Below the pieces are notes generated by a model. The model was given only the letters and a program-made list of their open reading frames with translations, was not told the DNA's origin and searched no databases. Made by a program: the position numbers and the translations under genes. Of a DNA stretch of 6,943 nt, positions 1 through 5,975 are shown piece by piece. The stretch comes from Gammaproteobacteria bacterium (GTDB lineage: Bacteria; Pseudomonadota; Gammaproteobacteria; SZUA-229), in contig JAOUQA010000108.1 in assembly GCA_029879605.1 (NCBI GenBank), positions 1-6,943 of the forward strand, given 5' to 3'. The number at the start of each line of letters is the position of its first letter. Position 1 is the first letter of the stretch.

Positions 1-1
1 C

Positions 2-559
2 GCTCCCATAATGAAGCTGTTTTTAAAGGAAGTTCGTTGCAAACTGGGGCGGAATTTTGCCGATGAGGATTTTCTAAGTTCTTTATTTCCACAGGGGATA
101 TTATCCCAGAGTACTAAAATCGCCGGTTTGCCGTGTCCACACAGAGAAGCCCTGTTAAATAATTATCGCCCTATGGTGGTAAGAGATAAATCAGAAACTA
201 TGCAGGGCAGGCAACAGGGGCGTTATGAGTTTGAGTTTGAAGGTCAGGTTTATCATCTGACAAAACAGGGTAATCTAATTGAGCGATATGCATGGTCGGA
301 AGCAATGGCAGAATTTCTGGCCGGCAAAGAAGGTATCGCACTGACTGATGATCACTGGGAAGTAATTAATTTTATACGTGGTTTTTATAATGAGTACCTG
401 ATTTCACCGATGATTAAATTAATGATCCGGCATATGCAGGAAACTATGAGTGATGAAAAGAGTAATAAAGATTATTTGTATCAGTTGTTTCCGGAGGGGC
501 CTGCAAAACAGGGCGCACGTATAGCAGGATTACCCCATCCTGTGGGATGTATTGATTAA
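2..559 (+). CDS. Tandem DsrC/TusE-family sulfur-relay-like protein, 5' end cut by window
   Basis: Residues are numbered from the Met at 11-13, but that Met is probably internal. Codons 2-10 read A-P-I in the same frame, matching the A-P that precedes this helix in DsrC proteins. Residues 1-46 resemble the last half of a DsrC domain, with LFPQG at 25-29 and KIAGLP at 36-41. A linker of about 25 residues follows. Residues 72-182 form a complete DsrC/TusE domain (about 110 residues, the usual length) with DDHWEVINFIRGFYNEY, LFPEGPAKQ and ARIAGLP. DsrC and TusE carry persulfide on a C-terminal cysteine, for tRNA 2-thiolation (TusE) or dissimilatory sulfur metabolism (DsrC). Domain 2 keeps that cysteine (C180, third from the end) but has Ala169 where DsrC has its second redox cysteine. 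Domain 1 has Thr35 and Glu46 at the two positions, with off-register cysteines at 10 and 42. True DsrC activity is therefore unlikely. A TusE-like or regulatory paralogue role is inference. Family assignment is firm; a complete first domain upstream is inferred. Confidence 0.85.
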   Translation, partial: APIMKLFLKEVRCKLGRNFADEDFLSSLFPQGILSQSTKIAGLPCPHREALLNNYRPMVVRDKSETMQGRQQGRYEFEFEGQVYHLTKQGNLIERYAWSEAMAEFLAGKEGIALTDDHWEVINFIRGFYNEYLISPMIKLMIRHMQETMSDEKSNKDYLYQLFPEGPAKQGARIAGLPHPVGCID

Positions 560-618
560 GTATCAATAGATTTCTTCTCTTCGCTATAGAATGAACTGGG
601 GATGTTGTTCATTTAGTT

Positions 619-645
619 AACGCCTGCATCTGCAGGCGTTTTTAT
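619..645 (+). terminator. Rho-independent terminator of the DsrC-like gene
   Basis: A perfect inverted repeat, AACGCCTGCA (619-628) and TGCAGGCGTT (631-640), is separated by 2 nt and runs straight into a T-rich tract at 639-643. It lies 60 nt after the stop codon of the upstream gene. The reverse strand has no U-tract after the stem, so it should work mainly rightward and not for the convergent glycosylase gene. Confidence 0.9.
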
Positions 646-688
646 ATCCACTGAAAAATAAATGTTTTGTTCAGGTGTGTTGCTTAAG

Positions 689-1369
689 TTAGTCAATCTG
701 GTCAGCTGGTGTGAGTAACTGGTAATTCAGTCCTGCCTGGCTGTTTCGCCGGGTTAAGGGGTTTTGGGTGCACTGGCCGGCATAGGCGTAATCTATAAAG
801 CGATAAGGTAAGTTTTCATCTCTGCCTTGTGGGATTCCCAGCCGTGTAGTCTGAATAATCTGCTCAGGGTGGTAATCGATATCCTCAAAATAAAAGGATT
901 GTGGATGAAATTGCTGCTGATCCCAGTCGCAGACTTTGATATTAAGTGACTGGCATAACAAGGTCTGGCCATTGCATAGCTTATTGATAGTACGAAAATC
1001 ACCGGAGGCAGATGGATTGAGCTTTTGCATGGTTTTCAATGTGTTGTTGCCTGAGATAGCATCGAGGTAGGGGTGTGCTGACTTGATTAATACGGCGTTG
1101 CCCTGGCCTGCACAACTGATATTCAACGAATCTTTGCCGCGGGCATAATACATATAAATGGTGCCTGCCGGCATGAACAGCGCCTTGCGTTTTTCGGTAA
1201 AGCCCAGGGAGGCATGACTGCCTTTATCATTGAGATAATAGGCTTCAGTTTCAATGATACGAGCAGATAGCCATTGCTGGTGGTATTTCCTGCGAATAAC
1301 CTTGCCCAGTAGTTTCCTGGCAACTGCACATGGATCCTGATTAAAAAAATCTGTATGAATAATAGTCAT
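689..1369 (-). CDS. mpg: DNA-3-methyladenine glycosylase, AAG/MPG family
   Basis: Monofunctional base-excision repair glycosylase of the AAG/MPG (Pur_DNA_glyco) fold, expected in the cytoplasm. It removes alkylated purines such as 3-methyladenine, and family members also excise hypoxanthine or ethenoadenine. Visible family landmarks are ARKLLGK at residues 17-23, ETEAY at 40-44, H52, the AGTIYMYYARG block at 68-78 and LNIS at 82-85. By alignment to human AAG, the catalytic Glu125 corresponds to E42, the base-stacking Tyr127, His136 and Tyr159 to Y44, H52 and Y74, and Asn169 to N83, so the active site looks intact. At 226 residues it is of typical bacterial length. The ATG at 1367-1369 is the natural start because the N-terminus FFNQDPCAVARKLLGK matches family starts. 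No strong Shine-Dalgarno is visible. It is transcribed divergently from the peroxiredoxin gene and converges on the DsrC-like gene. Confidence 0.93.
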   Translation of the reverse strand: MTIIHTDFFNQDPCAVARKLLGKVIRRKYHQQWLSARIIETEAYYLNDKGSHASLGFTEKRKALFMPAGTIYMYYARGKDSLNISCAGQGNAVLIKSAHPYLDAISGNNTLKTMQKLNPSASGDFRTINKLCNGQTLLCQSLNIKVCDWDQQQFHPQSFYFEDIDYHPEQIIQTTRLGIPQGRDENLPYRFIDYAYAGQCTQNPLTRRNSQAGLNYQLLTPADQID

Positions 1370-1422
1370 TTTACTGTTAAGGGGTTGAATTATCGTTGAA
1401 AGCCCTTATTTTAACCATTCTG

Positions 1423-1451
1423 TTGAAGCATATGCTGGGGAAGCATAGAAT
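1423..1451 (+). promoter_or_regulatory. Candidate sigma70 promoter of the peroxiredoxin gene
   Basis: A -35-like TTGAAG (1423-1428; 4 of 6 consensus bases) is separated by exactly 17 nt from a -10-like TAGAAT (1446-1451; 5 of 6). Predicted transcription would start near 1458, leaving a leader of about 39 nt that contains the ribosome binding site. A second -10-like TATAAA at 1473-1478 lacks a recognisable -35 and is less likely. Confidence 0.55.
1425..1447. repeat. Palindrome and direct repeat inside the peroxiredoxin promoter
   Basis: The perfect 10-bp palindrome AGCATATGCT (1427-1436) overlaps the end of the -35 element and the spacer. The octamer GAAGCATA occurs twice, at 1425-1432 and 1440-1447, offset by 15 nt, and the second copy runs into the -10. 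A transcription factor bound here would occlude RNA polymerase, so this could be a repressor operator. I do not recognise it as a known regulator's site, and short repeats in AT-rich DNA can arise by chance. Confidence 0.3.
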
Positions 1452-1483
1452 AGCAGTCTTATTTTCCCCCTCTATAAAATATG

Positions 1484-1490
1484 AAAGGAG
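1484..1490 (+). promoter_or_regulatory. Ribosome binding site of the peroxiredoxin gene
   Basis: AAAGGAG lies 6 nt before the ATG at 1497. It is the strongest Shine-Dalgarno on the + strand here, fits an abundantly translated antioxidant protein and fixes the start codon. Confidence 0.85.
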
Positions 1491-1496
1491 CCTGTC

Positions 1497-2102
1497 ATGG
1501 GTGTATTAGTAGGTCGTGAAGCACCGGATTTTACTACCGCTGCCGTTCTAGGTAACGGTGAGATTGTTGATAGTTATAATTTTAAAGAAGCAACTAAAGG
1601 TAAATATGCTGTTGTTTTCTTTTATCCACTGGATTTTACTTTTGTATGTCCATCTGAATTGATTGCTTTTGATCATCGTCTTGAAGATTTCAAAAAGCGT
1701 AATGTAGAAGTTATTGGCGTATCAATAGATTCGCATTTTACTCATAATGCATGGCGTAATACGCCGGTTAATCAAGGTGGTATTGGCCAGGTAGGTTATA
1801 CACTGGTAGCAGATATGACACATGGAGTCTGTAAAGCATATGATGTAGAAACACCGGATGGTGCGGTAGCTTTCCGTGGTTCATTCTTAATCGATAAAGA
1901 AGGCATGGTTCGTCACCAGGTGGTTAATGATTTGCCATTAGGGCGTAATGTTGATGAAATGATTCGTATGGTCGATGCGTTACAGTTCCATGAAGAGCAT
2001 GGTGAAGTTTGTCCAGCTGGATGGAACCAGGGTGATAAAGGTATGACTGCAACGCCTGATGGTGTAGCTGAATACCTGGCATCAGAAGCTGATAAGCTTT
2101 AA
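1497..2102 (+). CDS. Typical 2-Cys peroxiredoxin (AhpC/Prx1 family)
   Basis: Cytoplasmic thiol peroxidase that reduces hydrogen peroxide, organic hydroperoxides and often peroxynitrite. Its reductant would be thioredoxin or an AhpF-like reductase, neither of which is in the window. The 201-residue protein has the full catalytic set: PLDFTFVCP at residues 44-52 (the PxxxTxxC motif) with peroxidatic Cys51, supporting Thr48 and Arg127, and resolving Cys172 in the EVCPAGW motif. This makes it an obligate dimer that forms intersubunit disulfides. A third cysteine, C112, is not catalytic. It carries GGIG at 94-97 and a C-terminal helix with Tyr193-Leu194 where eukaryotic overoxidation-prone enzymes have GGLG and YF, so partial sensitivity is possible. 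It is nearer the Prx1/AhpC2 type than the shorter E. coli AhpC type. Codon choice (many GGT, GCT, GTA) and the strong ribosome binding site suggest high expression. It appears monocistronic, with its own promoter and terminator. Confidence 0.96.
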   Translation: MGVLVGREAPDFTTAAVLGNGEIVDSYNFKEATKGKYAVVFFYPLDFTFVCPSELIAFDHRLEDFKKRNVEVIGVSIDSHFTHNAWRNTPVNQGGIGQVGYTLVADMTHGVCKAYDVETPDGAVAFRGSFLIDKEGMVRHQVVNDLPLGRNVDEMIRMVDALQFHEEHGEVCPAGWNQGDKGMTATPDGVAEYLASEADKL

Positions 2103-2124
2103 TTTTAAAATTGAAGCAAATGTT

Positions 2125-2157
2125 AAAGCCCGGGCGAGATTCGTTCGGGCTTTTTTG
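2125..2157 (+). terminator. Rho-independent terminator of the peroxiredoxin gene
   Basis: AAAGCCCG (2125-2132) pairs with CGGGCTTT (2146-2153). The stem extends inward through two G-U pairs and CGA/TCG to a 3-nt loop, and six T residues (2151-2156) follow. It starts 22 nt after the peroxiredoxin stop. On the reverse strand the stem is followed only by a TTTAACATTT stretch, so it may also act, weakly, as the terminator of the convergent macrodomain gene. Confidence 0.92.
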
Positions 2158-2175
2158 TGTGCGTAACAAATGCAG

Positions 2176-2688
2176 TTATTTATAGTTATCAAGTGCGGTT
2201 TGTAAAACGCCTTGCATGTTGCTATCAAATGCTACCAGGTAAATAGTTTCGGGTAGTTGATGGTGAGATAAAAATAATTTGATAGATTTAACAGCAATGT
2301 CAGCAGCGGTTGTTGCTGGATATGAGTAAACACCGCAGCTGATCGCCGGAAATGCAATTGCTTTTAAATGATGTTGTTGGGCAATTGTCAGGCAACGGGT
2401 ATAGCAGCTGGCTAATAGACTGGCTTCATTGTGGTTGCCGCCTTGCCAGATGGGGCCAACAGTATGAATAATGTACCTGGAAGGTAGTTTATAAGCACGG
2501 GTTATTTTTGCATCACCTGTGGCACAACCATTTAATGTTTTACATTCTATAAGTAGTTCAGGTCCTGCAGCTTTATGTATAGCACCATCGACACCGCCTC
2601 CACCAAGTAGCGACTGATTGGCCGCATTGACTATGGCATCAATGTTAAGTGTAGTGATGTCCTGTTGAATGACCTTGATGGAAGTCAT
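2176..2688 (-). CDS. MacroD/YmdB-type macrodomain protein (ADP-ribosyl/O-acetyl-ADP-ribose hydrolase)
   Basis: The 170-residue stand-alone macrodomain belongs to the MacroD class, which removes mono-ADP-ribose from acidic residues and deacetylates O-acetyl-ADP-ribose. E. coli YmdB is the model and also modulates RNase III. The class is recognised by QQDIT (8-12), IVNAANQSLLGGGGVDGAIH (19-38), IIHTVGPIW (73-81) and the phosphate-binding loop FPAISCGVYSYP (113-124). N24 and D34 correspond to the catalytic Asn25 and Asp35 of YmdB, and Y121 sits at the YmdB Tyr126 position, so it should be active. No secretion signal is seen. It follows a small membrane ORF by 8 nt and has no clear Shine-Dalgarno, which is compatible with coupled translation. 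It is not fused or adjacent to a toxin or ADP-ribosyltransferase, so it is probably a housekeeping reverser and not part of a DarTG-type pair. Confidence 0.94.
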   Translation of the reverse strand: MTSIKVIQQDITTLNIDAIVNAANQSLLGGGGVDGAIHKAAGPELLIECKTLNGCATGDAKITRAYKLPSRYIIHTVGPIWQGGNHNEASLLASCYTRCLTIAQQHHLKAIAFPAISCGVYSYPATTAADIAVKSIKLFLSHHQLPETIYLVAFDSNMQGVLQTALDNYK

Positions 2689-2696
2689 TGGTTCTA

Positions 2697-2861
2697 CTAT
2701 TTCATGAAATCAGAAATATTATCAAAAAAACTGCTGGAATACTGGTCATCAGGATTGTAGTAAGTCGCAAATAAAATCAGTCCAATGAGTAACAATGCAA
2801 ACAGTATGGCTGCAATAATATTGCTTGTTGTTAACTGGTTATTTTTATTGGGTTTGTTCAT
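2697..2861 (-). CDS. Small hypothetical single-pass membrane protein, 54 aa
   Basis: I translated this ORF by hand. It starts at the ATG at 2859-2861 and ends at TAG 2697-2699. The product has a polar, Lys/Asn-rich N-terminus (MNKPNKNNQ), one strongly hydrophobic stretch at about residues 14-34 (Ile/Leu/Ala/Gly/Phe) and a polar, acidic C-terminus with YYNPDDQYSSS and two DN/SD pairs. The positive-inside rule predicts N-terminus in, C-terminus out. It lies 8 nt before the macrodomain gene and 87 nt after mutM on the same strand. No good Shine-Dalgarno is visible. A TATAAT on the coding strand (complement of 2870-2875) lies so close to the ATG that it would give an almost leaderless message. 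I do not recognise a family. The clean membrane-segment architecture and operon-like spacing favour a real gene, but it could be chance. Confidence 0.55.
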   Translation of the reverse strand: MNKPNKNNQLTTSNIIAAILFALLLIGLILFATYYNPDDQYSSSFFDNISDFMK

Positions 2862-2948
2862 AAGTAAAAATTATATGGTGTGACTATTAATATAATCCAG
2901 ATGGTCACATGAATTCAAGCTAATGACCAGAGTAAAAAAGTTAAGATG

Positions 2949-3764
2949 TTATGACTGGCAGTGACTGCAGTAATAAGTGCTTCGTTGTTGTTGGCGTATC
3001 TGTTTGATTTTCTGACCACAATGAGAGCAGGGTAAATCGGCTTTGCCGTAAACATTTAGATGTTGTTTGAAATAGCCGGGCTTGCCATCCTGGTTAGTGA
3101 AATCACGTAAACTGGTGCCGCCTTGTTGAATGGCGCTAGTTAAAACTGATTTAATGGCATTAACCAGTAACTCGTAGCGTGCCTGTGAAATGCGACCTGC
3201 GAGTCGTTTGGGATGAATTCCAGCCAGAAACAAAGCCTCATTAGCATAGATGTTACCAACGCCGACTACAATATGGCTATTCATGATAAATGTTTTGATA
3301 GATGTTTTTTTGTTGCGCGACGACTGGTATAAATAATCAGTATTAAACTGAGTATCGAGTGGTTCGGGTCCGAGTTTTTCAATCAGTTTATGGGTTAAAG
3401 GATTTTTGCGGGTCCATAGTACTGCGCCAAAGCGTCTGGGGTCGCGTAAGCGTAATGATTTTCCATTTGCGAAAATGATTTCAAAGTGATCGTGTTTTTC
3501 TGCAGGTGTTTGATTATTGATAATGTGCAGGCTGCCTGACATGCCGAGGTGAATAATAACGGTTCCCGTGTTTGTATTCAGTAACAGATATTTTCCACGA
3601 CGTGCTACTGAAGTAATTTGATTTCCCGGCAGGTTATTTTTTAGAGATAAAGGGATAGGCCAGCGTAATTTTTTTTGCCGAATAATAGCATCTGTTATAG
3701 TCTGGCTTAGAATATGTGGTTCTATGCCTCGACGAGATGTTTCTACTTCAGGGAGTTCAGGCAT
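2949..3764 (-). CDS. mutM: Bifunctional formamidopyrimidine-DNA glycosylase / AP lyase (Fpg)
   Basis: Cytoplasmic base-excision repair enzyme that removes 8-oxoguanine and formamidopyrimidines opposite C and then cleaves the abasic site by beta/delta elimination. All landmarks are present: MPELPEVE, with Pro2 as the Schiff-base nucleophile once Met is removed and Glu3; catalytic Lys58 in RRGKYLL (E. coli Lys57); Met75 in LGMSG; the helix-two-turn-helix GNIYANEALF at 170-179; GGTSLRDF at 215-222; and a C-terminal zinc finger using C246, C249, C266 and C269 around QQRSTYYC. At 271 residues it is full length. The ATG directly abuts the TAA of the DUF4340 gene with no Shine-Dalgarno of its own, so translation is probably coupled and mutM is the last gene of the ABC/GldG operon. 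No convincing terminator follows it. Confidence 0.98.
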   Translation of the reverse strand: MPELPEVETSRRGIEPHILSQTITDAIIRQKKLRWPIPLSLKNNLPGNQITSVARRGKYLLLNTNTGTVIIHLGMSGSLHIINNQTPAEKHDHFEIIFANGKSLRLRDPRRFGAVLWTRKNPLTHKLIEKLGPEPLDTQFNTDYLYQSSRNKKTSIKTFIMNSHIVVGVGNIYANEALFLAGIHPKRLAGRISQARYELLVNAIKSVLTSAIQQGGTSLRDFTNQDGKPGYFKQHLNVYGKADLPCSHCGQKIKQIRQQQRSTYYCSHCQS

Positions 3765-4619
3765 TTATTTGCTTGATAATTGTGGGTCAGTATCGTCAGT
3801 GATTTTGAGTAGCCTGTCTACCTGGGATTTGTCAAAATGATATTCCAGGTTGGTGTCTTTACGTGCCAGGATAAGCCATGGATCATTATCAGTGATCTCG
3901 AATTTAATTGCGCTATTGTTAGTCTGGATCCTGATTTCACCAAGTTGCTTTCTTTCCATGTAGGCGTGTACAGCAAAAGCTGATGCTGATTTCCAGTTTT
4001 GTAGAAAATTTTGTAGTTGATCCTGATTGAAGTCCTGTTGCGGCGACATTACCCATTGCTTGCCGGATTCATTTGTTAAATGAAAGTCAGGTAGTTGTAT
4101 GGATTTTATAGATGTGACATCAGGTAATAGATTCAATGAAACAAAACTGGACGGTTGTGAGCGTAATAAAGGATATACATTTTCTTTGGCCAGGTATAAA
4201 CGGTTATCGATTTTTATATAGCGCAGTAAGTTAACCGGGTTTGATTTACCGAATTCGAGTAGTGTATTGTTGAAAATTATTTTTGTATCAGATGGCTCGA
4301 GATTAAATTGGCTAAGCTCAAGATCAGTTATATCATAACTGTTTTCTGCAATTGTCTGGGTCAGGTTTAGTAACTGGTTAACTCTAAAATCGTTGGCTGT
4401 GGTAGTGTACGGGCTTAACATCATCCAGCCTGAACTGGTTTTTGCCAGGATAATATCGCCATTATTTCTTGTGATGGTGATTTTATTGATATCACTACGT
4501 GTAAGGCTTGTCAGCTTAAGTTTAAGATAACTGCTGTCGTCGTTATGCCAGATAGCTACACCTGCCAGTGTAAGCATAAGTACGAGAAGAAAGATATTGA
4601 GTAATATGCGTGTGTTCAT
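3765..4619 (-). CDS. DUF4340 domain protein, membrane-anchored partner of the GldG-type ABC system
   Basis: The 284-residue protein has one N-terminal membrane segment (about residues 7-24, LNIFLLVLMLTLAGVAIW) and a remaining region expected on the periplasmic side. The soluble part fits DUF4340: a beta-rich repeat with ITITRNNGDIILAKTSSGWMM near residues 47-67, a motif around FNLEPSDTKIIF, then a second similar block (SIQLPDFHLTNESGKQWVMSP). This pattern is typical of proteins encoded beside GldG-like genes. Biochemical function is unknown; a role in the ABC complex is inferred from linkage. Its ATG overlaps the stop of the GldG-like gene by 1 nt (TAATG) and no Shine-Dalgarno precedes it, implying re-initiation after GldG translation. 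Its TAA touches the mutM ATG. The family call rests on architecture and neighbours more than on a diagnostic motif. Confidence 0.8.
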   Translation of the reverse strand: MNTRILLNIFLLVLMLTLAGVAIWHNDDSSYLKLKLTSLTRSDINKITITRNNGDIILAKTSSGWMMLSPYTTTANDFRVNQLLNLTQTIAENSYDITDLELSQFNLEPSDTKIIFNNTLLEFGKSNPVNLLRYIKIDNRLYLAKENVYPLLRSQPSSFVSLNLLPDVTSIKSIQLPDFHLTNESGKQWVMSPQQDFNQDQLQNFLQNWKSASAFAVHAYMERKQLGEIRIQTNNSAIKFEITDNDPWLILARKDTNLEYHFDKSQVDRLLKITDDTDPQLSSK

Positions 4620-5974
4620 TAGCGATTGCGACGTTTAAGCCAGATAAAAATTCCAGTACTAATAAAAATGATGGGTAAAATAAGCATAAAGCCAAAACCG
4701 ATTGCTGCGGTTTCAAGTTTGCTAAGTTCAAGTGTTAAATCTGGCGCGCTGACCGGATTAATATCCATAAGCCTGTCATCTGTATTTAGCCAGTTGAGTG
4801 TATTCAGGGTAAAGGAGAGATTGGCACCTGCACCAATATAGGTGTTGGCAAGAAAGTCACTGTCACCGATAACAACGATACGTTGTTGTTGATCATTGTC
4901 AAGTTCTTTTTCCAGGGCAACGCCGGGTGTGTGTGGTCCCTGTATGTCCCCCTTGTCTGGATTAAATGCTACATCCAGGCTAAAGCCGCTAGTTTCAGTC
5001 CAGCTGCCAGGTAAGGTAATCAGCAAAGGCGTTGTGTTCCAGCTGCTGTCGTCTTTAAACTTGATGGCGCTACTAATCGGAAAAAGTGTGTTGTAACGTA
5101 TTTCTTCAGTAATTTTATGCTGGCCGTAACTAATGACAGGAATAATAGCCGGATGTTGAATGCGTAATGTTTCACGTAAAGACTCATTGTTGTCTACTAG
5201 TACGCCATTCGAAAAAGTAATTTGCAACAGGGCTGCAAGTGGTCCCAGGTTTTGTAAATCACCAGGATCCTGTAACCACAAAAGATTGCCGCCATCATTT
5301 ATATAATTGATGATTTGATCGACTTCCCCGTCAAGAAGTTTGTGGTTAGGTGCGGCGATGACAAGAATTTTTATATCCTTGCTTAAAGGCGATTCAAGCA
5401 GGTTAACTGTTTCTATGCTAAAACCTTTGTCAGCAAGGAGTTTTTTTAAAGTGCTGTAGCCCGTATTGCTGGTTGCATCAGGATCTCGTTCGCTATGCCC
5501 CTGGATAAAAGTAATAACTGATTGAGTATTTCGACTAAGTCGAATCAGGGCATTGGTAATATCCTGTTCATTGAGTGAGTCGAGTAGTTCTTTTTTGTTC
5601 TGGTAATTAATGACAGTTTGTCCGTAGACACTAATTTCATCAGCTTTTGCCAGGTCGATTTCAAGATCAGGATTAATAATTTTAAATTGTATGTTCGGGT
5701 TATGGCTCTGGTAGCGGGCAAGAATTTCATTAACCGCCTGTTGTGTAGTTGGGTCGTTGGGCTGGTAAGTGCGTATCTGGACAGGCTGCTCAAGTTTCTG
5801 TAGCAGCATAATAGTGTCATCGGATAATGAATTGCGGTTGCCTGCAGTCCAGTCGCTACGAAAAGAATATTGTGTGCTCAGCCAGGCCAGTAAACCAATA
5901 CAGGTAATAAATAAAACAGCAAATAATACAAACTGTATGCGCAGCTGCAGGCGAGATTTGGCAGTCACTTCCAT
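4619..5974 (-). CDS. GldG-family ABC transporter auxiliary protein
   Basis: The 451-residue protein has a membrane segment at each end (about 14-36 and 424-446) and a large soluble region between them, expected in the periplasm. Family signatures are SDWTAGNRNSLSDDT at about 40-54, followed by the IRTYQPND strand, and TFIQGHSERDP at 155-165. The next part, with GYSTLKKLLADKGF and LLWLQDPGD, resembles a Rossmann-like or glutamine-amidotransferase-like fold (ABC_transp_aux/GldG). The C-terminal part contains IVVIGDSDFLAN, also usual in the family. The name comes from Bacteroidetes gliding, but homologues are common in non-gliding Gammaproteobacteria, where the substrate is unknown. Nothing here indicates gliding motility. 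The start ATG (5972-5974) is 1 nt from the permease stop, and AGAGGT about 12 nt upstream is a distant Shine-Dalgarno candidate. Confidence 0.9.
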   Translation of the reverse strand: MEVTAKSRLQLRIQFVLFAVLFITCIGLLAWLSTQYSFRSDWTAGNRNSLSDDTIMLLQKLEQPVQIRTYQPNDPTTQQAVNEILARYQSHNPNIQFKIINPDLEIDLAKADEISVYGQTVINYQNKKELLDSLNEQDITNALIRLSRNTQSVITFIQGHSERDPDATSNTGYSTLKKLLADKGFSIETVNLLESPLSKDIKILVIAAPNHKLLDGEVDQIINYINDGGNLLWLQDPGDLQNLGPLAALLQITFSNGVLVDNNESLRETLRIQHPAIIPVISYGQHKITEEIRYNTLFPISSAIKFKDDSSWNTTPLLITLPGSWTETSGFSLDVAFNPDKGDIQGPHTPGVALEKELDNDQQQRIVVIGDSDFLANTYIGAGANLSFTLNTLNWLNTDDRLMDINPVSAPDLTLELSKLETAAIGFGFMLILPIIFISTGIFIWLKRRNR

Positions 5975-5975
5975 C

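Noticed and set aside
11..13. ATG at 11 as the true start of the DsrC-like gene
   Set aside because: The frame is open to the window edge, codons 2-10 match the conserved A-P before this helix, no Shine-Dalgarno fits in the 10 bases available, and starting here would begin in the middle of a DsrC helix.
793..1329. Extra - strand frames inside the alkyladenine glycosylase gene
   Set aside because: These are alternative-frame shadows of a gene with a complete, motif-supported frame.
1389..1394. GATAAT on the - strand as the -10 of the glycosylase gene
   Set aside because: The hexamer is good, but no acceptable -35 lies 16-18 nt upstream, so the promoter is not supportable.
1924..2169. An 81-residue - strand frame over the end of the peroxiredoxin gene
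   Set aside because: It is antisense to the resolving-cysteine region and runs through the terminator hairpin, with no coding character.
2176..2861. Macrodomain plus small ORF as a DarTG-like toxin-antitoxin pair
   Set aside because: The macrodomain is of MacroD/YmdB type, not DarG, and the 54-residue neighbour is a membrane peptide with no ADP-ribosyltransferase features.
2902..2929. TGGTCA/TGACCA inverted repeat as a mutM terminator
   Set aside because: The stem is only 6 bp with a 16-nt loop and no U-tract on the - strand. The TTTTTT just after the mutM stop has no stem before it.
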